64,000 nt of DNA from Stentor coeruleus. Taxonomy: Eukaryota > Ciliophora > Heterotrichea > Heterotrichida > Stentoridae. Location of the stretch: assembly GCA_001970955.1 (NCBI GenBank), contig MPUH01000215.1:16226-80225 (forward strand), read 5' to 3'. The notes below the pieces were generated by a model. It made no database searches, was not told the DNA's origin, and was given only the letters and a program-made list of their open reading frames with translations. Below, in pieces: positions 9,645 through 20,001 of the stretch; the first letter of the stretch is position 1; every line of letters starts with the position of its first letter. The translations under genes were made by a program, and so were the position numbers.

Positions 9645-10041
9645 GTAAATATAATAAGTATTAACTTGTTATTAACTTTTTAAGATAACATGAAATAATT
9701 TTATGATTTAAAGTAAGGAATATGGATGATAAAAGAAGGGATTTTATGATATTGAAGGTATTTAGGTTGGGGTTTTTGGTTTATTTTAATAGAAAATTTC
9801 GGGAAATTAGGGAGATTTTGAATAATTTTTGAGAAGAAAAATTGATAGATTATTTTTAAGGTGTTAGTATGCCTTTGGTAGTATTTGAAAGTTTATTATA
9901 AATAGAAGTTATTATATGTTAAGATTAAAAAATTATCTTGATTTGTAAATAATCTGCTTTTTCCTGACTTTTGATTAGGTATAATGGCCTTAGAACATCT
10001 TTAAAGTTTTCTTAGAGATAGTTCTTATTATTTATATATCG
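9645..10041. other. G-rich spacer
   Basis: No gene seen. The plus strand is G-rich and C-poor to about 9950, then balanced. TTATATATC lies just before the next ATG. Confidence 0.6.
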
Positions 10042-12099
10042 ATGAATAGTAAAGATAGTCAGCAAGGAGATGTACTTCCAGAGATGTACGAAGTTACTAG
10101 GGGTGAAAACTATCATGGGCTCAAGGTAGCATCAAAGAATTTTCTATCACTTTCAAAAGATCCTCTTTACTTATTTCCGCTACTTGATACTCAAAATATT
10201 GATTCTGAGCCAAATGCTTTTATCTCATCTCATTCATTAACATATACCCACAACATAAACATTTCATCCACTCTTTCAGTATTACACGCACAAAGTCCAT
10301 TTGGAAAATTCAAAGATTTTCCCGACATTTGTTGCTTTAATCTAAGCAACGAAGCCCCAGTAAACTCTTTTGCCACAAGTGAAGATATGTTTTTCTTCGA
10401 AACAAACCGTGGTGAAAGCATTACAGGATTTTTGGATCTCCCAAAAATGCCTCAAAGATCTGTGACCCCATCTCAAGAACTGTCAATTTCAAACTTAGAC
10501 TCATTTGAAAAAAATGCAATAATAAATATACACAGGAATTTTATGGTTAAAGCTCAAGATAATGTTTATAGATCAATAACCCCAGATCATTCTTCTGTAT
10601 CAGAAACTCCTGCTGAAAGACATATGGTTTCAAAAGTTCTTGATGATAATTTAAACCTATCAAAAATCAGTCGAGCTAGTATTTATGAAGAAATTAATGA
10701 GAATTGGGGTAGTGTTATATCCCCACGTCCATCTGAAGTTGATGAGAGATTTCTTACAACTTTAGTTTTTGATCGTTTAAGAAGTACTGATATAACAGAT
10801 GATGGACTTTCTATGATAGAAGAAGGTACAGCTCAAGCAATTCGTGATTTTATACCATTTGAAAGCACTGCATCTAAAAACTTACTTTTAACATCCAAAT
10901 CAAGAAATGAAATCGAACACCCAAACCCATATTCACCAATACTAAGAAAAATGGTCATATGCGAAAGCGAAGAACTCAGCGAACCTAAACTAGAAATTAT
11001 TGCAAGCGCATGTTTTGTTGGCTTTAAAGCAGCACTTTCATTAGAATATTCAAACGTTGAAGCTGTAAACAAAGCCAAAATCGATTGTCATAGAGATTTA
11101 TTCACAACAAAATCCTTGTTTTCTGAAAGAATTGTTGGAACTCTAAGTAAAAATGATGTCATTTACTTATCATGCGGTTTTGAACATTGTTCTTTAGTGA
11201 CCAGTGCTGGTAAAGTTATGACTTGGGGATATGGAGCAAGTGGTTGTTTAGGTCATGGAAACACTTTATCATTAGCAATTCCAACTATGATAGGAGATTT
11301 ACAAAATGAATATGTTCATTATTTAGAATGTGGAGGTTATCATACTGTTGCCATAACATGTAAAAATGAAGTTTTTGTATGGGGAAGAGGAGATGTTCAT
11401 CAATTAGGTTTGCATTATAGACAATTATGTAAAGATGAAATGGGATATGTAGCTTTAAAACCAACTAAACTTATATTTTTTACAGCCAGAGGAATAAACC
11501 CAAAATTTTGTGCATGTGGGGAATCACATACTTTGATTTTAGATTCAGAAGGTAAAGTTTATGCATTTGGTTGGGGACAAGAAGGTCAACTTGGTTTACC
11601 TATGAGTCTTCTTACACAACAAAAAAGGACTTCAGAAATAACTCAGATTGTATCTTTGACTACAAAAGTTGTAAAAATTTCAGCGGGATGTTTGTTTTCA
11701 GCGGCACTTAATGAAAAAGGTGAAGTTTGGGTATGGGGAAATGGGTCACAAGGACAACTTGGCCTTACTCCATCAATAAAAAAAACTGAAGAGCCTGTTA
11801 AAGTTGTTGGAATAAGTGAAGAGTTTATTGTTGATATTGTTTGTGGGGAAAATAATATGATTTGTATGAGTGTTAATTGTAAGGTTTTTGGCTGGGGACA
11901 GGGTAAAGCTGGGATTTACTCATCTCAGGAAAAAAGTGTCCCTGTTGGCACTGATATGATTTGCTCTTATCCGAAACTATTGGCTGAGACAGATATTTCG
12001 CATCATTTTGTTGTGCAGAAGTCAAGACGTAAAGTTTTGTCTAGTCAGGAGTATCGTGGGATAATAAGTGTTTACAAAAAACAGAGGAATTGTAATTAA
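10042..12099 (+). CDS. RCC1-repeat (beta-propeller) protein
   Basis: 685 aa. Residues about 1-350 show no known domain. Residues about 365-650 contain RCC1 repeats with the characteristic xxxWGxGxxGQLG signature: MTWGYGASGCLGHG, VFVWGRGDVHQLGL, YAFGWGQEGQLGLP, VWVWGNGSQGQLGL, and a degenerate last VFGWGQGKAGIYS. Conserved CGxxHT/xxL turns lie between blades (CGGYHTVAI, CGESHTLIL). RCC1 propellers act as Ran exchange factors or, more often in large protist families, as protein-interaction modules. The number of repeats seen (about five) is short of the seven of true RCC1, so I do not call a Ran GEF. Confidence 0.85.
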   Translation: MNSKDSQQGDVLPEMYEVTRGENYHGLKVASKNFLSLSKDPLYLFPLLDTQNIDSEPNAFISSHSLTYTHNINISSTLSVLHAQSPFGKFKDFPDICCFNLSNEAPVNSFATSEDMFFFETNRGESITGFLDLPKMPQRSVTPSQELSISNLDSFEKNAIINIHRNFMVKAQDNVYRSITPDHSSVSETPAERHMVSKVLDDNLNLSKISRASIYEEINENWGSVISPRPSEVDERFLTTLVFDRLRSTDITDDGLSMIEEGTAQAIRDFIPFESTASKNLLLTSKSRNEIEHPNPYSPILRKMVICESEELSEPKLEIIASACFVGFKAALSLEYSNVEAVNKAKIDCHRDLFTTKSLFSERIVGTLSKNDVIYLSCGFEHCSLVTSAGKVMTWGYGASGCLGHGNTLSLAIPTMIGDLQNEYVHYLECGGYHTVAITCKNEVFVWGRGDVHQLGLHYRQLCKDEMGYVALKPTKLIFFTARGINPKFCACGESHTLILDSEGKVYAFGWGQEGQLGLPMSLLTQQKRTSEITQIVSLTTKVVKISAGCLFSAALNEKGEVWVWGNGSQGQLGLTPSIKKTEEPVKVVGISEEFIVDIVCGENNMICMSVNCKVFGWGQGKAGIYSSQEKSVPVGTDMICSYPKLLAETDISHHFVVQKSRRKVLSSQEYRGIISVYKKQRNCN

Positions 12100-12524
12100 T
12101 ACTAGTATTAAAATTTATTATTTTTGAAAAAGAGATTGAGTTTAGGTATTTTTTTTAGGTTTGGATGAGATTATTGTGGGTTAATTGAAAGGGAATTTTT
12201 TATTTTACGAGGATGTAAGAGATTTTAATATTTGGTAAGGATATGTTATATTTGGTGAGGAGATTGATGTGATTATAATTTAATGTGATGGTAATATTTA
12301 AAACTTATTCAAAATTATGATAAAATATTTTATCTTATCTTATATATACATCTTTTTGCATATTATCACACAGTAATATCACATCAACCCAAAATCTCTA
12401 CTTGATATTCACTTACCCAATAACAATTTTCTTAAAAACCACATTTTATAACCTTAACCCTATCATATAAACTTTTTACATCCTAAACTCTTAAATGAAA
12501 TACTTAAATTAAAGTTCAAAATAA
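12100..12524. other. Convergent spacer with G-to-C skew switch
   Basis: No gene seen. About 12120-12290 is G-rich and C-poor; 12310-12520 is C-rich and G-poor. The genes on either side point toward each other. Confidence 0.65.
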
Positions 12525-13295
12525 TTACTGAATATAAGAGTCTATGTCAATATCAATAATTTCCGGATCATCAGTATTAATCATAGGCCTTCCATCTTCT
12601 ACATCCAAATCTTTAAAATAGCATTGACTAAAATATTCCTTCAGTTTCATCCATTTTCCATCGCATTCAACACAATGCGCATTTCTCATATGGCAGCAAT
12701 TAAATTTAAACTTTTCACAGCATCTTGCAGGACTATATTGACAATAAATCAGTTCAATAATATAATTAAATGCTTCTCTCATCAAATTATTACTGAAAAA
12801 CTCTTTGCAAAAAGCATTATTAAAACTTTTATAACCTTCTGATTTGGTATTTCGTTTCGACCTTCCATCAGTCAAAGGTCCATCATCTGTTTTCGATTTA
12901 TTAACAATAAGTTCTGGGTTTTTTCTATATATTTCTTGAATTTTACTCCATATTTCACTTTCAATACCATTTTTTATATCAACAGCAATGCATGTTGTTT
13001 TTGGGGTTTTTCCTGATATCACAGCTCTAAATGCCCGTTTGATAGCTCTGATAATAAACGCATTGAAAAACTCTTTTTTAGGTTTCTTTTGAGGTCCAGA
13101 GTTGAATTCGTCTAAGATTTCAGTGAAATCATTTTTTTTTCTTCCTGAATGTTTAGACTGTGAAATCGACGAGGAGAAGTTAGAATAATGAATATCTGAA
13201 GTTTGACGATCATCATTAATCATCTGAAGATCCATAATGGTATCGATATCTTCAATTGTATCTATATGTTGAGTCCGACTTTCATAGTTTTCCAT
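12525..13295 (-). CDS. Unknown protein, tandem paralogue B (CC-H-C motif)
   Basis: 256 aa, function unknown. It shares with its upstream neighbour (13331-13972) a motif read as KFKFxCC-x5/6-H-x2-EC-x3/4-W. Here it is KFKFNCCHMRNAHCVEC, followed by a similar YFxxxDVE segment. The invariant Cys-Cys, His and Cys suggest a small metal site or a structural core, but I cannot name a family. The upstream half contains a basic helical stretch (FIIRAIKRAFRAV) aligned with a related helix in the neighbour. The C-terminus is acidic. The 35-bp gap to the neighbour on the same strand and the shared motif argue for tandem duplication. A nuclear or DNA-linked role is conceivable, but nothing in the sequence proves it. 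Confidence 0.65.
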   Translation of the reverse strand: MENYESRTQHIDTIEDIDTIMDLQMINDDRQTSDIHYSNFSSSISQSKHSGRKKNDFTEILDEFNSGPQKKPKKEFFNAFIIRAIKRAFRAVISGKTPKTTCIAVDIKNGIESEIWSKIQEIYRKNPELIVNKSKTDDGPLTDGRSKRNTKSEGYKSFNNAFCKEFFSNNLMREAFNYIIELIYCQYSPARCCEKFKFNCCHMRNAHCVECDGKWMKLKEYFSQCYFKDLDVEDGRPMINTDDPEIIDIDIDSYIQ

Positions 13296-13330
13296 AATTA
13301 TATATTATATTGATTACTAAAATTATATGA

Positions 13331-13972
13331 TTAATTAGATACTAAAAATGAATTCGCCATGAACTGTAAGGAACAAGAATTCATATTCAATAGTTCTGGA
13401 TTTTTGAAATATTCTGAGACGATTTCCACATCAAAACTTTCGAGATAAGATGATTTGATATATTTTATGAGATCATCCCATGCTGTTCTACATTCTTTAG
13501 TATGGGGAGTAGAGTAACAGCATGAGAATTTGAATTTATGATTGAGAGTCTCACACACATCTTTTTGAAAACTATGCATTAATATGTAGAAAATATCTTG
13601 TATTGGTTTTGACTTAAAGAAATCCTTAAGAAAATTGTATGAATAGCTCTGATAGGGTGATTTTAAATTGATTTTGGTTTTTCGTCGATCACAAGCTGGT
13701 TTTGACGTGTTTTTAAAGTCTCTTAGTTGATTTTTTGATTCCCCAATAGTACTGAGCATGAGCATATAACATTCGATAGTATAAAAATTACTTATATCGA
13801 CCTCAAAAATATTAGTTTTAGGAACAGTGCTATTAAGTACCTGTGAAATTAGCTTAGCAATCTGTCTTACTAGGTATATGTTTAATAGATCTTTGTCTAT
13901 AGTTTTCGAGCTTCGAATTTTAAATTTTGATATGATTTTCTTACTAGGAATTTTATCTACCCCTTTAACCAT
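13331..13972 (-). CDS. Unknown protein, tandem paralogue A (CC-H-C motif)
   Basis: 213 aa, function unknown. It carries the KFKFSCCYSTPHTKEC motif and W-x2-L-x-KYIKSSYLESFDVE downstream, aligned with the same region of the next gene. It also shares a preceding segment in which Tyr/Phe-rich residues are followed by FLKDFF, versus FCKEFF in the neighbour. The N-terminus is basic and Lys-rich. No signal peptide, membrane segment or known domain. Paralogy is seen directly in the sequence; divergence is high outside the motif, so the duplication is not recent. Confidence 0.65.
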   Translation of the reverse strand: MVKGVDKIPSKKIISKFKIRSSKTIDKDLLNIYLVRQIAKLISQVLNSTVPKTNIFEVDISNFYTIECYMLMLSTIGESKNQLRDFKNTSKPACDRRKTKINLKSPYQSYSYNFLKDFFKSKPIQDIFYILMHSFQKDVCETLNHKFKFSCCYSTPHTKECRTAWDDLIKYIKSSYLESFDVEIVSEYFKNPELLNMNSCSLQFMANSFLVSN

Positions 13973-14684
13973 GATTTTATTTCTTTAAAAGCTTTACTTA
14001 AAATAGGATAAATTGATTAATTGATCATAATCAAATTTGAGTAAAGAAATATGGTGTTTTGATATCTAATAAATGGCAGTCATTTTTGATAGGGAAAGCT
14101 GCTTGTAGCGTTAAAAGTATGTTGTGGGAGAAAAAGAATGGAGCTGTAAATATCCTTAGGTAAAATACTCAAGTGCTTGAGATGAATTTCTTTATTAGGG
14201 TGTATCAGTATATCAAAATGAATGAATTAAATCTCATCGAGGCTAAAAGATAAGACTTAAAATCCTAGACAGGATAAGTAAGGGTGGCAACAAACTATAT
14301 TTCTGAAAGAAAACAGTTCATATTATTGGAATACTTATCATTTCCTTAAGGCAGACTAGTGATAAAACTAAGGTTATCTTAGGGCTAGTGATTAGAAAAA
14401 CAACCCATTATATTAGTTATCTAGAATTTCTAAATACAAACTTTTTGTTCTTTACATCTAATCAATCAAAATTACTAAGATTAACCTAAAAAAACACAAA
14501 AAGCAGTACCCAAAAAAATTAAAATTAAAGCCATATACCAAAATTTACCCCAAACTCTATACTCTTACATTTAAAACCCAATAATTTTCTGTTATCATAC
14601 AACAATTCCTCAATTTTCATATAAAAATTTTCCTTGCTTTGTATTAACTTAAATACGACTGTCGTAATAGGATTTATTTTGTAT
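13973..14684. other. Spacer holding a decayed reading frame
   Basis: Contains the possible relic at 14041-14391, listed separately. The right part (14410-14640) is C-rich and G-poor, like other spacers approaching a gene. No tRNA or snRNA signature was recognised. Confidence 0.5.
14041..14391 (+). pseudogene. Possible decayed gene, one frame broken only by TAA/TAG
   Basis: One plus-strand frame reads 40 codons without a stop, then TAA, then 29 codons, TAA, and further segments to a TGA at 14389. The residues look like ordinary protein (SMLWEKKNGAVNILR, EMNFFIRVYQYIKMNELNL, NYISERKQFILLEYLSFP). Base composition is balanced, unlike the skewed spacer DNA around it. The seven stops before the final TGA are all TAA or TAG. 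None is removed by a consensus 15-nt intron. I recognise no family. It may instead be a chance frame. Confidence 0.3.
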
Positions 14685-15134
14685 ATGGAAGACCAAAAAG
14701 ATTTCCTAGAGAGAACAAGACAATTAAGAGAAGCTCTTAAAAAAAGAGCTATGGATGTAGAAAGTGGAATAGTTGGAGATAGTAAAGATGATTTATTAGA
14801 AGAAAGTATTAAAAAAAACATCCAATCATCAATACAGTTTTACAAGCTGCATCCTGATGAAACACAGAATAGTTCAACTGCTTTGAAGTATTTAATTAAG
14901 AGTCATAGAGAAGAGAATAAAAAAGTGAGGAATGCGAAATCAACTAATCCTTTGGTATTGCCTGAGATTAAGAAAGCTTATATGCCTTATTTGAAAAAAC
15001 CTTCAGAGTTCCCTTTACCTAAGTTTAAGAAAATCAAAGGTTATAGGGTGAACTTTACTGGCATTGAACCTAAAGTTAAAAAACTTAACAAAGCGTATTC
15101 AACGATAACAGTAAGAGGATTGAATAGTAGTTAA
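14685..15134 (+). CDS. Hypothetical small basic protein
   Basis: 149 aa, unknown function. The start is the ATG at 14685 (MEDQKDFLERTRQLREALKK); the frame continues upstream only through non-ATG codons. The first about 45 residues are helical and probably coiled coil. The rest is basic and Pro/Lys-rich (LKKPSEFPLPKFKKIKGYR), without a known domain. No signal peptide or membrane segment. The gene stands between a C-rich upstream block and a G-rich downstream block. Confidence 0.6.
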   Translation: MEDQKDFLERTRQLREALKKRAMDVESGIVGDSKDDLLEESIKKNIQSSIQFYKLHPDETQNSSTALKYLIKSHREENKKVRNAKSTNPLVLPEIKKAYMPYLKKPSEFPLPKFKKIKGYRVNFTGIEPKVKKLNKAYSTITVRGLNSS

Positions 15135-15744
15135 TTTAATTTAACTTAGAAGGTGATAAATAATTTTATGTGTGGATATAAGGTTTAAATTTTAAAGTAT
15201 TTGGATATATCGTAGGATTTATATATATATGTGATTGTTCTTGAATTGTATATAGATCATTACCCTAAACTTTCTAATCATAAATAAAAGTTTATATTCC
15301 ATACCAAGTCAAATAAATGTAGATAGATTTGTTGAGGTATGAGGCGAAAGGATTTGAAGGATTTAATAAGATGTGGGTATATTGGTTTTTTTGATTGATT
15401 GCGTTGATTTGGGTTTTGTATTGATGAAGTTTTAAAAGGTTTAAGGTTGGGTATTATATATTAATAACTATTGATGTAATTATATAGTTTAATTAGAATG
15501 ATAAAGTTTGAGTACTTTGAAGTATTTATATAGTTTACTTTTAAAAATAACACTTCTCTTATGATTATATAACCTTTTTATCAACCCATATTTTATAATT
15601 AACACAATCTCTCAAATCTAATACCTCAACTGTTTCTTATTTATATTAAAAAAGCACATAATAAATCTTTAAAAACTAAAACATAACAAATAAAAACTTG
15701 CATTTTCATACAAGCTTTCTATAATAAAATAAATACAAATATCA
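15135..15744. other. Convergent spacer with G-to-C skew switch
   Basis: No gene seen. About 15300-15520 is G-rich and C-poor; 15545-15720 is C-rich and nearly G-free. The flanking genes converge. Confidence 0.65.
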
Positions 15745-16263
15745 TTAACTGAAATTTATCGATCTTGGTATTAAACTTTTATCATAACAATCCTGACAGC
15801 AATAATCAAGTAATTTTCCATCAAGTACATATCTATCATTAGAACATCCAAACCTCATGCATTTTAACGATGCAGAATTTGGTGAGGTCATATAAATCGA
15901 TTTAAAGTCCAAACTCGGTTCAGTAGAAGGTGTATAATAATGAACTGAATTAAAAGATGGGTTAAACAACCTTTTATTCTCTGGAGTAGAAAACAAAGCT
16001 TTAGGTTGAGGTCTTTGATTAATCACCATAGCCTGTTCTCTTCCTATCAAAGATAACAAAGCATTATTTTTTGGTAAATCCTTGATAAAAATATTATTCA
16101 GCTCATAAGCCCGCCAGCAAATCAAACACTGATATCTTTTACTTTGATTCGAATACCGCAAAATACAAATCATACATATAGAGTCCCCACATGGTAAAAC
16201 TAAAGGTATAAGTTCATTACAATCAAAATGTTTTTCACAGTTTGTGCACCTAAGTCCATCCAT
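15745..16263 (-). CDS. RING-type zinc-finger protein
   Basis: 172 aa. Residues 6-50 form a RING-like finger: CTNC, then LPCGDSICMIC (the expected His is Asp-Ser, as in some variant RINGs), then CLIC. A second Cys cluster at the C-terminus (about residues 135-162: CMRFGC, CCQDC) may bind another metal ion. The middle is polar without a domain. It could be a ubiquitin ligase or an adaptor; substitution at the zinc-binding His position weakens the call of an active E3. It is divergent with eS7, only about 150 bp away. Confidence 0.7.
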   Translation of the reverse strand: MDGLRCTNCEKHFDCNELIPLVLPCGDSICMICILRYSNQSKRYQCLICWRAYELNNIFIKDLPKNNALLSLIGREQAMVINQRPQPKALFSTPENKRLFNPSFNSVHYYTPSTEPSLDFKSIYMTSPNSASLKCMRFGCSNDRYVLDGKLLDYCCQDCYDKSLIPRSINFS

Positions 16264-16412
16264 GATTATTATTTCCTTTTATCATATACACCCCCAAAAA
16301 ATCCTTTAACCCAAGTAAACCAACTCATAATCTTAAATTACTCTAATAAAAATCAGCTTTCCTAAAGAAAAACAATCAAATCACCATAGTTAATATAATA
16401 ATTCTTAGCCAC

Positions 16413-17003
16413 ATGTCAGACCCTCTCGCAAAATTCCATAAGAAGGACAAGAAGCCAGACGAGTTTGAATATCATGTAGCTCAGACCATAGGAGAAATAG
16501 AAGCATCTTCACCAGATCTAAAAGGTGAGTTCAAAGACATTTTACTCACAGGAGCTTCAGAATTCGAAAGTAAACATCATGGTGCTGTCAGACAAGCAGT
16601 GATAATTTTCTTCCACTACAGGTCGAAAAATGCTCTTAAGAAACATCACTCACGGTTACAAAGCGAATTGACTAAAAGGTTTAGGAAGCCTGTTGTGCTT
16701 TTGTTACAAAGGACTATTATTCCAAAGTACTTCAAGACAAAAGGCCAACAAAAAAGACCTTATTCTAGGACCCTGACAAAGGTTCATGAAGCTATTTTAG
16801 ACGACCTTGTATACCCAACAAGTATTCTTGGAAAGAGAATTCGTATGAAAGCTGATGGAAGAAAAGTATTCAAAGTCCTCCTTGACCCAACAAGTAGAGA
16901 AGAAGTCCAAGATAAGCTTGATATTATTAGTGCAGTTTATAGTAAACTGACTAATAAAGAAGTTGTCTTCGAGTTTCCTCAGAATAGAGACTTTCCAGTT
17001 TAA
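16413..17003 (+). CDS. RPS7: Small-subunit ribosomal protein eS7
   Basis: 196 aa, the normal length for eukaryotic eS7 (about 190-200). It is a structural protein of the 40S subunit, needed for 18S rRNA processing. Family-typical segments are AVIIFFHYR, RFRKPVVLLLQRTIIP, RPYSRTLTKVHEAILDDLVYPTSILGKRIRM and DPTSREEVQDKLD. Start ATG at 16413; stop TAA. The gene has no intron. PKG-like follows on the same strand after about 80 bp. Codon use leans toward G/C-ending codons (AAG, GAC) more than in the neighbours, as expected for a highly expressed gene. Confidence 0.97.
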   Translation: MSDPLAKFHKKDKKPDEFEYHVAQTIGEIEASSPDLKGEFKDILLTGASEFESKHHGAVRQAVIIFFHYRSKNALKKHHSRLQSELTKRFRKPVVLLLQRTIIPKYFKTKGQQKRPYSRTLTKVHEAILDDLVYPTSILGKRIRMKADGRKVFKVLLDPTSREEVQDKLDIISAVYSKLTNKEVVFEFPQNRDFPV

Positions 17004-17083
17004 GTTATGATTAAACGTAGAATAGGTCATAAAATTTATCTTTATGAATGCTTAAATTTTACAATTTAAGTAAAAGTTCAAAT

Positions 17084-19630
17084 ATGGGGAAATGTACGTC
17101 AATGCCACGATCACCACGAAAACTCAGTGTACAGAGTGAAGTTGAAGTTAATGAGCAAGATGATTCAATACCAGAAATTGTCTCGGCAACAGTTTCTAAT
17201 AAAGCTCCTAAAGATCAGTCTAAAGCTTTTATAGCTGAGTCTTTGAAAAAACATTATCTTTTTAGTGGGCTTTCTAAGGAAGATATGGAAATGATGTTTG
17301 CAAAACTAAAACATTATGCTGTCCCTGCAGGGGAAGTGGTTTTTGAACAAGGTGCTGCAGGGAAAAAGTTTTATATCATAGAAAGTGGCAAATTAGAAGT
17401 TTATAGGAACAATGTAAAAAAAACAGTGCTTAAAGAAGGAGAAACAACAGGAGAAATGGCAATATTAACAGACCAAGCCCGTAGAGCTACAATTAAAACA
17501 TCTGAAGATTCAACATTATGGGGTATAGGTCGTGAACAGTTTCGTGCAGCTATCAAAGTTATAAACCAAAAAAACTTTACTATAAACAATGAATTCATCA
17601 GTAACCTCCAATTATTTACCCGTTTACCCGATAGTCAATTAACAGAACTTACTAATGCATGTGTACAACATGATTATCCTGATAACCATAGGATAATTTG
17701 TGAAGGTGATGAAGGTATGCTCTTGTTTATAATCAAAGAAGGAAGTGCTGTAGCAAAAATCAAAGGTGTTGAAAAATTTAGAATAAGCCAAGGGGAGATG
17801 TTTGGTGAAGCTGTAGTTTTAGGTGAAAATCATATAAGGACAATTTCAGTATATACAATAGGTCCTGTAAAAGTATTATCAATATCAAGGGATAGTATAA
17901 TATCGATAATAGGGGAAAATTTTAAAGAAATTATTTATAGGACTCAAGCAAAAAACTCAATGAGTTCAGATAATCTTTTTAGGATGCTGAGTAAAGATAT
18001 TATCCATAATCTTGTTGATAGTATGGAATGGAAATATATAAAACCAGGTGAGTTAGGGATTTCAAGAGAAATGGCTGAAGTGAGTGTTTTTATATTATGT
18101 CTAGGGTCGTTAAGTGGAGGGAGTAAAAACTTTTCTCATTATGAAGTTATTGGGTTTAACCCTAAACATATCCCTGATGAAGGGTTGATAGCTGATAATG
18201 AAGTTGTACTTGGGGTTTTTAGTCGAAAAGACTTAGAAGCATATACAAAAACCTCTTGGCAAAAACTTAAAAGCGAGTTGAAATATATGACTTTTTTAAC
18301 AAAAATCGACATGTTCACTGGGGTTAACCTTTCTAAACTTAGGTATATAGCCTCAAGGGTCACAGTTCAAGAGTTCGACAAAAAAGAAGTTATTTATCGT
18401 TATAATGATGAAGCTCATATATTTTATGTTCTTAAACATGGTTCAGTTGAAATACTCCATAATGGGAAAATCCTTAGAGTCCTTAGCAAATATGATGTTT
18501 TTGGTGATAGGTGTATTGAAGAACCTATTAGATCAAATACCGCAAGAGCCTTAAGTAATTGTTTATGTCTTGTTATAAATGCTGTAGATTTCAGAGATAT
18601 AATGGATGATTCAACAAGAACAATTCTTAAGAAAAAAAAGTCGTTTCTATCAACATTCAGTCTTAATCAAATCCTCATGATCAGACAAATTGACTCTAAT
18701 GGTTATAAATTCAAATTCTTAACATATGTGGAAATGACTAGGAATTACTATCAAGTTAATGTTATAGCTAAAGAGTTTTTCGATAATGTAGAGAAATTTA
18801 ATCAAGTAATTCAAGAAAAAAATATCGCAATGCAGATGGAGCATTTGTTTATCCAAAAATCTGTAAAAACTTTTTCTGATTCACGTTTTCTGTATTTAGT
18901 ATATGAATATATCGATGCAATTCCTTTATCAACATTGTTAACTAAAAAAATCACTGAAGATTATGCTAAGTTTTTAGCTGCATGTTTAACTTTGATACTT
19001 GAGTATTTACATGATAAAGATATTATATATAGAAGTTTGTCTCCTCAAAATATAAATATTAATGCTAATGGATACCCAAACATATGGAATTTTTATAGAG
19101 CTAAGATTATAAAAGGAAGGACTATGAGTTTATTAGATGACCCTATATACACTGCTCCTGAGGTTAGTTTGAAAAATGGATATACAAAAAGTATTGATCA
19201 ATGGAGTTTAGGGATTATAATATATCAATTGTTATATTGTTCTTTACCTTTTGAAATTAAAAATACAGATGATCCTATGAATATATATAGAAAAACAACT
19301 ACAGGTAAACTTGTATTTCCTCAAGATAGTAAATTTATAAGAGGTAATGAAGTTATTGCGGATTTACTTAAATTGACACCTAAAGATAGACTATCATTGC
19401 ATGGGTTGAAATTGTCGAGATGGTTAGATTCGATTGATTGGGAGAGAATTAGTGCTGGGAAAATGAGTTCACCGTTTAAACCAGATGTCGTTTCGGTTAA
19501 ACAGTCTGTGAAAAATGCTAAGCTTATAAGTTTGACGAGATATTTGAATGTAAGGGATATGTAGGAAAATTTGGTCATTGAAGGACCTTCGAAGAAAATA
19601 CTCAAGTTTAATTGGGAAAAACACTTTTGA
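17084..19630 (+). CDS. PKG-like protein with cyclic-nucleotide-binding domains and a pseudokinase
   Basis: About 843 aa. I choose the ATG at 17084 because MGKCTS is a typical N-myristoylation signal; an in-frame ATG exists at 17048. Two clear CNB domains (about 45-150 and 165-275) have phosphate-binding cassettes GEMAILTDQARRATI and FGEAVVLGENHIRTI. A third (about 285-395) is degenerate, and a fourth (about 405-505) has FGDRCIEEPIRSNTA. The kinase domain (about 525-790) keeps EKN, APE and DQWSLG. However, the HRD equivalent is YRS (catalytic Asp lost), the DFG equivalent is NFY, and the Gly-rich loop is absent. It is therefore predicted catalytically dead. An intron at 19550-19564 replaces an apparent TAG stop and adds 21 residues ending NWEKHF, similar to the aromatic/acidic tail of AGC kinases. 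A cyclic-nucleotide-regulated scaffold role is inferred. Confidence 0.85.
19550..19564 (+). other. 15-nt intron near the 3' end of the PKG-like gene
   Basis: GTAAGGGATATGTAG, phase 0, ending in an in-frame TAG that would otherwise be the stop. Excision extends the protein to a TGA at 19628-19630. It has the consensus T9-A10 and a TAG end. Confidence 0.8.
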
Positions 19631-20001
19631 TAAGCTAGAATGTATTTAAGTTATGATAATGGGAGATTTTTTATTTTTGGTTAAGTTAGAGATAGGAAGT
19701 TTAGAACAGAGATGATTTAGTTGTGGAGTTTATATTATGAGTTTTGGTTTTAATTTTTTTAGGCGATTTATGTTATGCTTTGGGTGTATGTTTATGATTT
19801 TACTATATTTTTTTAACCTCAAGTGTTGATGATTTATATAATCTATCTCTTAATCAAAAACCAAAAAAGTCTTTGCATATTCCCCATGAACCCTTAAACC
19901 TATTCCCATTCTCTAAAAATCTCCAAATCTCCTTTATTTCCTAAATAAACCATAATCAAATTATCTTAATTTTAATTTAAAACTAATGCAAAACTCAAAT
20001 A
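19631..20001. other. Spacer with G-to-C skew switch
   Basis: No gene seen. About 19650-19810 is G-rich; about 19820-19990 is C-rich and nearly G-free. The flanking genes are in tandem on the plus strand. Confidence 0.65.

Noticed and set aside
12086-12099. Possible 14-nt intron GTAATTAATACTAG at the 3' end of the RCC1-repeat gene
   Set aside because: Length 14 breaks the otherwise invariant 15 nt and removing it adds no recognisable sequence; TAA taken as the stop.
13973-14684. Search for tRNA, snRNA or snoRNA genes in this and other spacers
   Set aside because: No GTTCRA-type B box, no snRNA core motifs and no C/D box pairs were recognised by eye; a covariance-model scan was not possible here.
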